Assembly (NCBI GenBank): GCA_963850345.1
Contig: CAWKKW010000009.1
Span: 186,001-250,000, forward strand
Source of the DNA: CAWKKW01 sp963850345
GTDB taxonomy: Bacteria; Acidobacteriota; Terriglobia; Terriglobales; Acidobacteriaceae
Length of the DNA: 64,000 nt
Reading direction: 5' to 3'
Shown here: one piece after another, positions 18,380-27,000 of the stretch
Layout of the letters: every line of letters starts with the position of its first letter
Position numbering within the stretch: the first letter of the stretch is position 1
Translations under genes and position numbers: made by a program
Notes under the pieces: generated by a model
What the model saw: only the letters and a program-made list of their open reading frames with translations
Told to the model about the DNA's origin: nothing
Database searches by the model: none

Positions 18380-19282
18380 ATGAGGCACCCATTCAGTTTG
18401 AAGTTCCAAACGATCGTCGTCGCCACTGACTTCACGCAAGCCTCAAACTCTGCGCTCACCTACGCTCGCTGGTTGGCGAAGATTTACCAAGCCAGGATCG
18501 TTCTGGCTCACGTGATCGATCCGTTGGCTTATGCGAACTTGGCCGATGTGCCCGAGACTGTACTCGAGCAGATGACGTCGGAGGCCCGGCTGCGCATCGA
18601 GAATCTCTCGGACGAATTGCTGAGCGCTGGCATTCCGAGTCACTCCACAGTCCGGCAGGGGTTGGTGACCGACCTGTTGCTTCAGGTGGTGGATCAATAC
18701 CAGGCGGACCTGCTGGTTCTAGGCACCGATGCAGCGCACTCTGAAGGGCAGGTGGCCCTGGGATCGATCGCCGAGCAACTCGTAAGGCGCGCTTCTTGTG
18801 CCGTACTGGCGGTTCCTTCGACCGGCGTGCTTCAAGACACGGAACATCCTCTTACCGGACCTATCCTGGTTCCTGTGCAGGGCACAACCGCCTCGCTCGG
18901 GGTACTCTCGACTGCGCAATCGCTGGCCGCCGGTTCTGACGAAGACATTCTGCTGCTGCATGTACGCACGCCAGAGGAGCTTGCCGCCCAGATCGACCCC
19001 TGCGCACAGGGAATGTCCTTCCCCATGACACAGCCGCGCGTATCTGTTCGTTGCCTGGTTCGCGACGGGGAGCCTGCGGCCGAGATTGCGTCCGCGTTGA
19101 AGGAGTTCCGGGCATCGCTGATGGTCATTTCCGTCAACCGGGAAAGCCGGCGACCAGGCTCGGCGCACGGCACCGCATTTGAAATCATGGCTGGCGCTCA
19201 GGTGCCGGTATTGTGCATGCCAGCCGCGCAGACGCATTTCGTTCAGCCGGAGTGGGAGCCAGAGGTGGTAGAGACATGCTGA
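18380..19282 (+). CDS. Tandem universal stress protein (two UspA domains)
   Basis: The 300-residue protein contains two UspA domains, about residues 8-150 (IVVATDFTQASNSALTYARWLA; end VRRASCAVLAVP) and 158-288. The first has a G-rich region near LVLGTDAAHSEGQVALGSIAEQLV that approximates the ATP-binding G-2x-G-9x-G(S/T) motif. Cytosolic and probably stress-induced. I start at ATG 18380, preceded by AGGGGA, rather than an upstream in-frame ATG whose extra residues are not family-like. The stop overlaps the following membrane-protein gene by seven bases. Confidence 0.85.
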   Translation: MRHPFSLKFQTIVVATDFTQASNSALTYARWLAKIYQARIVLAHVIDPLAYANLADVPETVLEQMTSEARLRIENLSDELLSAGIPSHSTVRQGLVTDLLLQVVDQYQADLLVLGTDAAHSEGQVALGSIAEQLVRRASCAVLAVPSTGVLQDTEHPLTGPILVPVQGTTASLGVLSTAQSLAAGSDEDILLLHVRTPEELAAQIDPCAQGMSFPMTQPRVSVRCLVRDGEPAAEIASALKEFRASLMVISVNRESRRPGSAHGTAFEIMAGAQVPVLCMPAAQTHFVQPEWEPEVVETC

Positions 19283-19898
19283 AACAAGTGGCGCAGCACC
19301 GCTGGATCTGCTATGTGCAGGGCGGGCTGACCCTCTTGTTTGGAGCAGGCCTGCTCTATCTGCGTGGACTGATGGTGAGCCCGCTTGCCTCCTTCTGATG
19401 AGTGTCGTGGCCCTGCTGGCCGGTGGATGCCTCCTGATTTCCGCGGGAGTGTTGGACCTGGCGGTGGCCATAAAGATTTCCTCTCGAATGCATCGCATCT
19501 CGAGCGCCGTGTTCTGGTGGGTGGCCGGCATGCTGGGTGTGAGCACCGGCCTGGTGCTGTTGTGGGCGCCCCAGTTCTCAGTGCAGTTGCTCGCCTACTT
19601 CGCCGCCGCTCACGCCATGATGGTGGCGATCATTGACGCCTGTCTTTACAAGAAATTCCAGGCGCAGCTGCCCTATCCGCGAGTGGTCGCGGCCTCCACA
19701 GTCATCTTCGTCCTGTTTGCGTGCGGGCTGGCATGGAGCGCGATCGGCACCGACCGGTTGGCGATGGCTATGGTGGCGGCATACTCCATCTTCTTCGGAC
19801 TCCGCATGTTCTGGCTGGGCGCGCACCAGCCCCCAACTGAAGCTATTTCGGTTCCGGCCATCGATGCCGGGCGGGTGCAAATCCATGCCCGTATCTGA
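19276..19898 (+). pseudogene. HdeD-like six-helix membrane protein split by a frameshift
   Basis: Two adjoining frames together match one HdeD-family protein. The first (19276-19398, 40 residues) carries helix 1 (WICYVQGGLTLLFGAGLLYL) and stops at TGA 19396-19398. The second starts at ATG 19398 and carries five more helices. A single missing C after TTC at 19395 would restore LASFLMSVVALLAGG and a normal six-helix protein. The TGATG junction could still allow the second part to be made by reinitiation. No canonical slippery heptamer is present, so programmed shifting is less likely than deletion or sequencing error. HdeD proteins are acid/stress-related inner-membrane proteins, which fits the USP neighbour. 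Confidence 0.7.
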
Positions 19899-20358
19899 AT
19901 TTCGAGGAACCGTGACGTCTCGACCGCTCTCCGAGCTGCTCTCTTGCCCCGGGCCGGTCGGCGAAGAGCTTGGCCGCAGCGCGCAACGTCGGGATTATGA
20001 GGCCGGCCAAATGCTGTTTGCGCAGTACTCTCCCTGCCACGGACTCTACCTGCTGTTGGGCGGCGAGTTCTATCGATCGGCAGAGCGGCGAGAAAAAAGG
20101 CTCACGCTGGGATGCCTGCAAAGCGGCGATCTGACGGAGCTTGCGGCCGTATTGGGAGATGGACTGCACACGTACTCGCTGATGGCCGGTGCCCCCTCCG
20201 CCGCGTTACTCTTTCCGGCTGACGCCTTGCTCAGGGCGTTTGAAGCCTATCCGCCCTTGCGCATGCGCCTGTTAGAGGAGTTGGGCCGAGAGGTTTCCCG
20301 CGTGTACCGGTCGGTGTACATCCCGCGACGCTCCCGAGTGCGTGCCGAGCCAGTCTGA
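19885..20358 (+). CDS. Cyclic-nucleotide-binding domain protein without HTH
   Basis: The 157-residue protein has a Crp-like beta-roll (about 25-125: AGQMLFAQYSPCHGLYLLLGGEFYR and SGDLTELAAVLGDG) and a following helix (MRLLEELGREVSRVY). It ends where Crp/Fnr regulators would begin their winged HTH. It therefore cannot bind DNA like Crp and may be a one-domain sensor or a truncated regulator. It overlaps the HdeD-like gene by 14 bases and ends 168 bases before a complete FNR-like gene. ATG 19885 fits the overlap. Confidence 0.65.
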   Translation: MPVSEFRGTVTSRPLSELLSCPGPVGEELGRSAQRRDYEAGQMLFAQYSPCHGLYLLLGGEFYRSAERREKRLTLGCLQSGDLTELAAVLGDGLHTYSLMAGAPSAALLFPADALLRAFEAYPPLRMRLLEELGREVSRVYRSVYIPRRSRVRAEPV

Positions 20359-20470
20359 GTCGGCGCGGCTTGCTCGCCCGCTCGCCCGTACTTCATCCAC
20401 TTTCGCCAATTTGCGCTCAGAACATAAAGCTTTGTAACCGTCGCAAAGCAAGGAACAAACCCGAAAAGCA

Positions 20471-20498
20471 TTGCGTCGGACTTAGATGGGACTATACT
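20471..20498 (+). promoter_or_regulatory. Sigma70-like promoter for the FNR-like regulator
   Basis: TTGCGT (20471-20476), 16 bases, then TATACT (20493-20498). The inferred start near 20505 gives a leader of about 22 bases before the ATG at 20527. Confidence 0.45.
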
Positions 20499-20526
20499 GA
20501 AATCAGTCGCCCTGGCCCAACTGATT

Positions 20527-21240
20527 ATGTCAACGTTTCACGCACATCACGCTACTGAAGATTGCCTCAATTGCCAACATCGCACATTGCGCATGTTCTG
20601 CAACCTCACTCCTGACGCTCTGAAAGACTTCGATTCCGTTGGAATTCACATGAGTCATGCGCGTGGAGCGAAGCTTTTCAGTGAAGGCGATGGCGCGCGA
20701 AACGTCTTCGTGATGTGTTCCGGGCAGGTAAAGATCTCTTCCACTTCCCGTGAGGGGAAGACGATGATTCTCAAAATCGGCGGCCCTGGCGACGTTCTAG
20801 GGTTGAGTGCGGTTCTCGCCAACGTCTCGTACGAAGTGACTGCCGAAGCGATTGAGCCCTGCACCGTCAAGGCGATTCGCAAGCAGGAGTTCATTGACTT
20901 CCTGGCAAAGCATGGCATCGCGAGCATGCATGCCGCGCAGGCACTCTCGAGCGAATATCTGACCGTCTTTCAGGATGCAAAGCGGCTGGCCCTCTCGGGC
21001 TCCGCTGCGGGTCGACTGGCCCGTTTGTTGCTCGATTGGGCCAATTCCGTCTCCTGCGGGAAGCACGAAATGCGATTCACGCTGGCTCTCACCCATGAGG
21101 AAATCGCAAACATGGCGGGCACCTCGCGTGAGACCGTCACGCGACTGCTGAATCAGTTTCGGCGCAGCGAGTTCATTGCGATCAAAGGCACCTCGCTCAC
21201 CATTCTGAATCGGGATGAGTTGGAGCGCCTCACCGCCTGA
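20527..21240 (+). CDS. FNR-like Crp-family regulator with four-cysteine cluster pattern
   Basis: The 237-residue protein has an N-terminal Cys motif (Cys13, Cys16, Cys25), a cNMP-type beta-roll (about 38-125), a dimer helix and a winged HTH. Cys112 (AIEPCTVKAI) falls where E. coli FNR has Cys122, so four FNR-type [4Fe-4S] ligands are plausible. The N-terminal spacing is CxxC-x8-C rather than FNR's CxxC-x5-C. The recognition helix reads HEEIANMAGTSRETVTRLLNQFR, close to FNR's ExxSR pattern with Thr for Ser. A redox or oxygen sensor of the FNR branch is likely; targets are unknown. Confidence 0.85.
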   Translation: MSTFHAHHATEDCLNCQHRTLRMFCNLTPDALKDFDSVGIHMSHARGAKLFSEGDGARNVFVMCSGQVKISSTSREGKTMILKIGGPGDVLGLSAVLANVSYEVTAEAIEPCTVKAIRKQEFIDFLAKHGIASMHAAQALSSEYLTVFQDAKRLALSGSAAGRLARLLLDWANSVSCGKHEMRFTLALTHEEIANMAGTSRETVTRLLNQFRRSEFIAIKGTSLTILNRDELERLTA

Positions 21241-21275
21241 TCGGCTGGTCAGTAGATCACCATTAACAAAGCTAA

Positions 21276-21309
21276 AAGTAAGGACCGGTTTTTACACCGG
21301 TCTCTTGCT
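21276..21309 (+). terminator. Hairpin terminator after the FNR-like gene
   Basis: GACCGGT (21283-21289) pairs perfectly with ACCGGTC (21296-21302) around a short T-rich loop. Flanking AAGTAAG and CTTGCTT extend the stem with one G-U pair. It lies about 40 bases after the stop codon. Confidence 0.6.
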
Positions 21310-21358
21310 TGTGCTTTCATGCTGCGCCCAGACGAGCCCTTTGCGCCCGCCAGCCTGG

Positions 21359-21532
21359 TTACTTCTTTACGGCTGCCAGAATCAGTTCCTGATTTTTCAG
21401 GATCTCATCGAGAGCGTCCTGATTCCGGGTGATGGCGTCCTGGTTGCTGAGGATCGTTTTCTGATTCTCGAGAATTGTCTTCTGATTTTCAAGGATGGTC
21501 TTCTGGTTCTCAAGTACGTCGTTATCCGCCAT
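21359..21532 (-). CDS. Small heptad-repeat coiled-coil protein
   Basis: The 57-residue protein is almost wholly built of seven-residue repeats: ILENQKT occurs in near-perfect tandem three times, then ILSNQDA, ITRNQDA and degenerate copies ending LILAAVKK. Hydrophobic positions recur every seven residues with Asn in the core, as in a parallel coiled coil or trimer. The start at 21532 has AGGAG just upstream and a good promoter at 21580-21608. The repeats exist at DNA level as diverging 21-base units. Similar short NQ-repeat proteins occur in other Acidobacteriota, as I recall; no function is known. Confidence 0.75.
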   Translation of the reverse strand: MADNDVLENQKTILENQKTILENQKTILSNQDAITRNQDALDEILKNQELILAAVKK

Positions 21533-21579
21533 AGTTCTCCTGTTCCTCACTCTTTGTGTGCTGGGTCGATCAGGCCATC

Positions 21580-21608
21580 TTTATAAATGGGAAGCGCCGA
21601 ACTGACAA
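21580..21608 (-). promoter_or_regulatory. Sigma70-like promoter for the small coiled-coil gene
   Basis: Minus-strand TTGTCA (21608-21603), 17 bases, then TATAAA (21585-21580). The expected start near 21573 gives a leader of about 40 bases before the ATG at 21532. Confidence 0.55.
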
Positions 21609-22139
21609 CCACCCAAGGTTGTAGCCGCGAGGGCCGGGTTCGCGGTAGCCGGCGATCAGCAGCCCGTGCAGGCCTTCAGCGGGATGGCGAGGAAGCCGTT
21701 AAACTGCCATCGCGAAAGAGACCGGCATCCATCCCTGAGGAATACACAGGCATCTCCGTATGTATGTGAGTGTGCTGACCGAAGCGAGCCTCTCGACGGA
21801 GATTCGCCATCGTGGTTGATGGGATAATTGACTAGGTCTGATACTGGCACAACAGCGCAGCGCACTCGGTCGTTTTGGGCCAAGCGCAGAGATTTGGGTA
21901 GGGTGACTCCTTCTGTAGGTAAGGTTATTCGGGTACTCCAACCGCAGCTTCCAAGGTGCTGCTTCAGCAGAATGCTCGAACCAGAATAGAAAAGTCGTGG
22001 CCCCCGAAATAGCTCGACCGCACATCCAAAGCCAGTAAGGAACGATCAGATACTGTTACGACATAACATGGCGCCATCATGTGGAGCGCCGCTTCCAGGT
22101 AACTCCGCGGTTGCCTGGCCTTCACCGCAGGAGCAATCT
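21609..22139. other. Non-coding stretch between small genes
   Basis: About 530 bases. No frame here has a ribosome site or family-like residues, and I see no tRNA, long inverted repeat or element end. It presumably holds the promoter of the small gene at 22140. A decayed gene is possible but I cannot identify one. Confidence 0.35.
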
Positions 22140-22349
22140 ATGGAGTTATCGCCAGATCATGATTATGCCCACCGACGAAATTCGGAGGGCACAATTGATA
22201 GCATCTGCCTGTATTGTTTTCGAACGGTAGCTACGGTGTCACAGAGTGTAGAGTTGCGAACACCCGAAGAGACACATCGTTGCCCCATCAAAACTGAAGC
22301 GAAGTCGAAGTCTTCCTCTCACATCAAACCTATAGGTGAGCCGTGCTGA
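22140..22349 (+). CDS. Small Cys-motif protein (69 residues)
   Basis: The start at 22140 is preceded by AGGAG at eight bases. The central part RRNSEGTIDSICLYCFRTVAT, then HRCP about 25 residues later, gives CxxC plus a third Cys with His nearby, suggesting a small zinc-ribbon-like fold. As I recall, short proteins with the phrase DGTIDxICxxCxRT recur in Acidobacteriota, always unannotated. The polar C-terminal tail is probably disordered. No function can be proposed. The next small gene follows directly. Confidence 0.6.
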   Translation: MELSPDHDYAHRRNSEGTIDSICLYCFRTVATVSQSVELRTPEETHRCPIKTEAKSKSSSHIKPIGEPC

Positions 22350-22350
22350 T

Positions 22351-22536
22351 ATGGCGAGGATAGAGTCCTGGAACGAAGTCTTGGTTTCTTTGGAGGTAGT
22401 CTCCAACCTGGTCTACCTTGCGACCGAGGTGCAGTCGAACCCCGTCCAGCAGCGGCAGTTTTTGGCCCGCGCGCAGCAGGAATTGATCAAACTTAGCCGT
22501 ACCCTCCAAGATCTTCGTCCGGACGGCCGCTCGTGA
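22351..22536 (+). CDS. Small hypothetical protein (61 residues)
   Basis: A helical, soluble 61-residue product (central SLEVVSNLVYLATEVQSNPVQQ, then FLARAQQELIKLSRTLQDL). The ATG at 22351 begins one base after the preceding stop; a GTG at 22336 would overlap it by 14 bases. AGGTGA lies 12 bases upstream of the ATG. It has no recognisable motif. Tight linkage to the Cys-motif gene suggests co-expression. Confidence 0.5.
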   Translation: MARIESWNEVLVSLEVVSNLVYLATEVQSNPVQQRQFLARAQQELIKLSRTLQDLRPDGRS

Positions 22537-22552
22537 CACATCTAAAGACGAT

Positions 22553-23959
22553 TCAATGTGCCGAAGCCGAGGGGCTTTCACGGCGCTTGGCTTTGATCGC
22601 GCGGTAGCTGGCTAGCTCACGTTCGGCATCCGCCGATCGACCCTGTTTGCGATAGGCCGACTGCAACTGGTAATGGATATAGTCTTTGGCCGGATCGATG
22701 CGGGCTGCTATCTCGAGATGCTGAATAGCCTCAGGAACATTGCCGCCCTCGAGCAGCAGCTTTCCTAACTCATACTGAGCTTCAGCGTGCTCCGGCCTCT
22801 CCGACACAACCGTTCGCAGTAACTGCATGGCTTCGTCTTTCTGCGATGCCTCGAGCAGCGCATACGCCAGCTGGTACTGCACGTCGGGATCGTTCAGGGC
22901 CAGGCGTACCTCTTCTCTAAGCTCAGGAATCGCCTCTGCTGGTCTGTCCAATCGAATCAATGCTAGTCCCACCTGGTAGTGCGCTCGCGGAGTGGTGGGT
23001 GCTGCCTGGTACACGCGGCGAAAACATGCAGCTGAATGTTCGTAGTTTTCAGTCGTATTGTAGATCTGGCAGAAGAGATTCAGCGCATCCGGGGGCAGGC
23101 TCCCAGCAGTAAGTTGGTCAAGTAACTCGTTGGCGCGGGCCTGTTGGTCCGATCGGGCCAACGAGTAAATCATGGAGTAGGCAGACCGCGGATCTTTCAA
23201 CGCGACCTCTGGAATCGGAGCGAATGCCTGCGAGGCCTCACGAAACCGGTCCATGGAGAAGAGAGACATGCCAAGTAACAGTCGCGATTGCGCATCGGCA
23301 GGATCAGTTTGAGTGATGGCCTCAAAGGCACGAGCACTCTCTGTGAAATTACTCGCTCTGAACGCGGCCATGCCTAAGTTGCGCTGCAAACCGGGCAGGG
23401 AAGGAGCCCAACGCTGCGCCTCCTGAAAATCGTGCAGCGCCTGCTCGTCCTTTCCCTGGCGAGCTTCCGCTGTTCCCATATCGTTGAAGCTGCTGCCCAG
23501 GAGCTCGCGATATTGTGCCTCGGCACGAAAATGTTTTTCGCTTCTCGGCTGGGCTGCTTGCGAGTTCCCGGAGCCGGTTCTGCCGCCGCGGGCGGATCGT
23601 TGAGTTCCTTGATTGGCATTCGTCGATGCACGAGAAGCCTTATCGAGCGCAGCTCGAGTATCCGCGCGAAATTCCAGACTAAGGGATTTCTTCAGCAGCT
23701 CCGCAGCCTCGGCCTTCGACCCTGCTTCGGACCGGGCCCGGGCTAATTCGAGAAGAGTAAGTGCAGCCACCCGTTTACTCGTGTCGATAACTGCGGCAGG
23801 ATCTCCAGAATCTTTAGCTTTAGCCTCTGCATCCATCCGCGCCTGTAACTCCCGCAGAGATGCGTCGCCCCTTGGTGAAGCCGTCTGCGACCACGCAGGC
23901 GTCTGCATCAGCGAGAGCACGAGAGTAGCTAGGAGCAGCAATGGGAGTCTATGCAACAT
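22553..23959 (-). CDS. Exported TPR protein
   Basis: The 468 residues include a signal peptide (about 1-25, ending AWSQT), a low-complexity Ser/Arg/Gly linker (about 108-145) and roughly nine or ten TPRs from about 145 to the end (DEQALHDFQEAQRWAPSLPGLQRNLGMAAF, and later AEAQYELGKLLLEGGNVPEAIQHL). It is likely a periplasmic scaffold. It lies downstream of the TonB-dependent receptor on the same strand, separated by a strong terminator, so it probably has its own promoter. Receptor, CRTAC and TPR genes often co-occur in Acidobacteriota, as I recall. Confidence 0.82.
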   Translation of the reverse strand: MLHRLPLLLLATLVLSLMQTPAWSQTASPRGDASLRELQARMDAEAKAKDSGDPAAVIDTSKRVAALTLLELARARSEAGSKAEAAELLKKSLSLEFRADTRAALDKASRASTNANQGTQRSARGGRTGSGNSQAAQPRSEKHFRAEAQYRELLGSSFNDMGTAEARQGKDEQALHDFQEAQRWAPSLPGLQRNLGMAAFRASNFTESARAFEAITQTDPADAQSRLLLGMSLFSMDRFREASQAFAPIPEVALKDPRSAYSMIYSLARSDQQARANELLDQLTAGSLPPDALNLFCQIYNTTENYEHSAACFRRVYQAAPTTPRAHYQVGLALIRLDRPAEAIPELREEVRLALNDPDVQYQLAYALLEASQKDEAMQLLRTVVSERPEHAEAQYELGKLLLEGGNVPEAIQHLEIAARIDPAKDYIHYQLQSAYRKQGRSADAERELASYRAIKAKRRESPSASAH

Positions 23960-24020
23960 GATAAGTCGTGTGCAACGGAAACAAGAGACCGCGGCGATCG
24001 CCCCACAGTCTTCTCATTCT

Positions 24021-24055
24021 AAAAGAAAGCGGCGAGGTCCATAGGACCCCGCCGC
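24021..24055 (-). terminator. Intrinsic terminator of the TonB-dependent receptor gene
   Basis: Plus-strand arms 24029-24040 and 24044-24055 form a 12-base GC-rich stem with one mismatch and a three-base loop. On the minus strand the stem is followed by TTTCTTTT (24028-24021). It begins 27 bases after the receptor stop codon. Confidence 0.85.
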
Positions 24056-24082
24056 GGGTGAGTTCAGCGATGCAAACAGTGA

Positions 24083-27000
24083 TTAGAAGTTAATGTGAAG
24101 CTCATACTGTATCTGGCGCGAGTTGCCGATCAGCCCGCTTGAGGTTCCGAAGCCAGATGTGGTTGTCGCGGTCGACACCACATTGTTCGTTGGGCTGCAA
24201 GGTTCATAGAGGCCACCCGCTCCCGGTGCTCCGCAATTCACCTGCTGGAACGGGGAACCCTGAGACAGCGAGCTGGGATTGAAGTTGGGGTGATTGAAAA
24301 GGTTGAAGAAGTCCAGGCGGAATTGAACAGTCGCCATTTCCCTGACCTTCCAATTCTTGTTGATGGCGAAGTCGGTGTTCACAAAGTTCGGGCCAGCGCA
24401 GAAGCCGCGAGGTTCCACGTTGGTCGGAATTGTGCCGATCTGATAGCCGACCAGCGTAAATGCATTCGGATTGATGATGGTGTTGCCGTGCCTGTTAGAC
24501 GTGCAGCTCTGGCCGGTGAGCAAGGGCCGCAGCGGAGAGGTGAACCCAGTTTGTACCAGGGAGTTGAGCGTGCTCGTGCTTCCAGCAGCCAGCGCACCGG
24601 TGTTTTCTGAGCCGCCCTGATAGATCGTGAACGAGTTACCGTTCGCGGCGGTTGTAATTGCGCTCGCTTCCCAGCCCCCGAGCGTTCCCTTCTCGATGGC
24701 GTTCGCTCCGCTCAACGTGGGGAGGAAGTACGTCACGTTGCCAACGAAAATGTTGGGACGGTTCGTATCTCCGTTGCCACGATCGAGGCGTGGGTTCGGG
24801 TAGTAGGTTCGCGTCTGTGCGCCGATGCCGCCGCTCGAATCGTCGAGGATAATATCGGCGATGGAGTGGGACCAAGTATAGGCCGCCTGCAGCTGCAGTT
24901 GCTTAAACTGCGTGCGGAGGAGAGTCTGCAGCGAGTGATAGTTGGAGTTGCCGTCGTGAGCCCACCAGGAGAGCGTTCCGTAGTTGGGGAACGGCCGGAA
25001 TGCGTTCACCGCATTGCCATTCTGGAAGCTTGCTGCCAGCCAGTTCTGCTGCGGAACCTGATTGATGTCGTAGCTCGACGTCAGGTGAATTCCACGGTTG
25101 CCGACATAGCTCAACGAGAAGACAGACTTCGCACCGAGGCTCTGCTCCACCGTAGCATTCCACTGCCAGGAGTTCGGCAGAAGGTCCCGCGGATCAAAAC
25201 CGCCTTGCGGGTTCGCGGATCCGGAAAGAGACGATGGTGTAGCACCGCCGAGGGTTCGAGGATAGTTCGACGTAGTGAGCGCGAAGGGGGCATTTGAGAC
25301 CAGCGTGTAACGCGAAACCCGCTCGCGCTGGAAGAACTGACCGCCTCCAACTCTGACTGCCGTCTTGCCGTCGCCGAACACGTCCCATGCGATACCGACC
25401 CGAGGCGCGAAGAGGTGATGATTCAGGTGTACGAGATACTTGTTGGGTCCTGGAACGCCAGAGCTGAAGTTCGTGCCGAACTGACGGTTCGCGGCTCCGC
25501 AAGGGTCTTTCCCCGGAACCACCCAGAGACCATTGCAAGCGTCGCTACCGGGCTTGGTGGGATCATAGAGACTTGGCTGAAAGCTGGTTTGCTGGCCATT
25601 GGGCTGAAAGGTTGGCGTCATCCACGAGTAACGAACGCCCGCATCCAGAGTAATCCGTTGAGTTAGCTTGAAGTTATCGGATGCGTAGCCCTCGTAGTCG
25701 CGCCACCGAAGCTGTGCGCGCACGTTGGTCGACGTCTCCGTAAGATTAAAGAGGTTATTGGGAACCTCGAAGTTGGCGAGGTTGTTTCCGGTGGCGATGC
25801 CGCCTGGAGCGATGGAGCTGTCGCCCGTATTCACCTGGGGCCGCTCAGAGCTCGAACCCGAGGTGTCTTCGTTCTTGCCAGACCAATCGAGCGAGACGCC
25901 ATAGCGCATGCTATGACGGCCCTTGACCCAGGAGAGGTCATCCTGTGCCGAGTAGATGTCCAGCTGGTTTTGCCAGGGAGCCTGCAACTGGAGCGTATTT
26001 CCGCTGCCATAGTTTCCAAGGTTGACTGAGGGCACACCCTGCTTCGAATGCTTCAGCGCCGACGGGTATAGGGTCGGGATGGCCCCGGACACTTGCGGCA
26101 GCAGTCCAGGATTCGTACCGCCCGGCGTGATCACTATTCGATTGTTGGAGTATTGAAAGGCAGCGCTGTTCACCAGCGTGTTGCTGATGGTCGCCGTCCA
26201 CCTGCCTACGATCGACTTCGAAGGTTGCGCCCAGCTGCTGTCCAGTGCGGGAAAGGGATCATCTCCCCAATAGCCCGCGTTGAATGCAGGGTTGCTCCAG
26301 GAGTCCTGCGTGTAGCGGCCGAACACGGAGTTTCGCGGTGTAAGGTTGTAGTCCACGCGGATGTTTTCCTCGCGCCACTTGAGTGCGGAGGGAATGGACT
26401 GGGACCAATTCTGTCCATTGCCGTTCAATGTGGTCAGATTGGGCAAGGGAAAGAGTTGCAGCATAGCGGCCGCGGAGGGATCAACCGCTGCCAGCGCATG
26501 AGGATTGCCGCCGGCTGCTACGGCTCCAGGAAATGTCGGGACGGAATGGGATTCGCAAGAAGGCGTGGAGAAATCGCCAGCACGCTCCGCAGCCGTGGGA
26601 ACGCAGGCGCTGACCTGGCGTCCTTGAATCTGGTGGTTCCATTCCTGGCTCCAGAAAAAGAAGAGCTTGTCCTTCTTGATCGGGCCGCCGAGAGAATAGC
26701 CCCAGTCATTGCGGCGCAGCTTGGACTTGCCGTTTTCCGGAAGACCCTTGCCTGCGTTCGGAGCAGTGAAATAGTCGTAGGCTGCAAGCGCATCATTGCG
26801 GCCGTCGTAGAACACGCTGCCGTGAAACTGATTGGTGCCGCTCCGCGTGGCGATATTGATGATGCCGCCCGAAGCCTGTCCGTACTGCGCGCCATAGTCG
26901 TTGGTGAGGAACTTAAATTCGGCGATGGCTTCATTGGACGGGTAGATGAGAATGGTGCGATTCGAACCGGTGTCGTTGTTGTTCACGCCATCGATCAGGA

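Noticed and set aside
20523..20540. FNR-box-like dyad overlapping the FNR-like start codon
   Set aside because: The TGA and TCA half-sites are spaced by five bases rather than six, and flanking consensus bases are missing.
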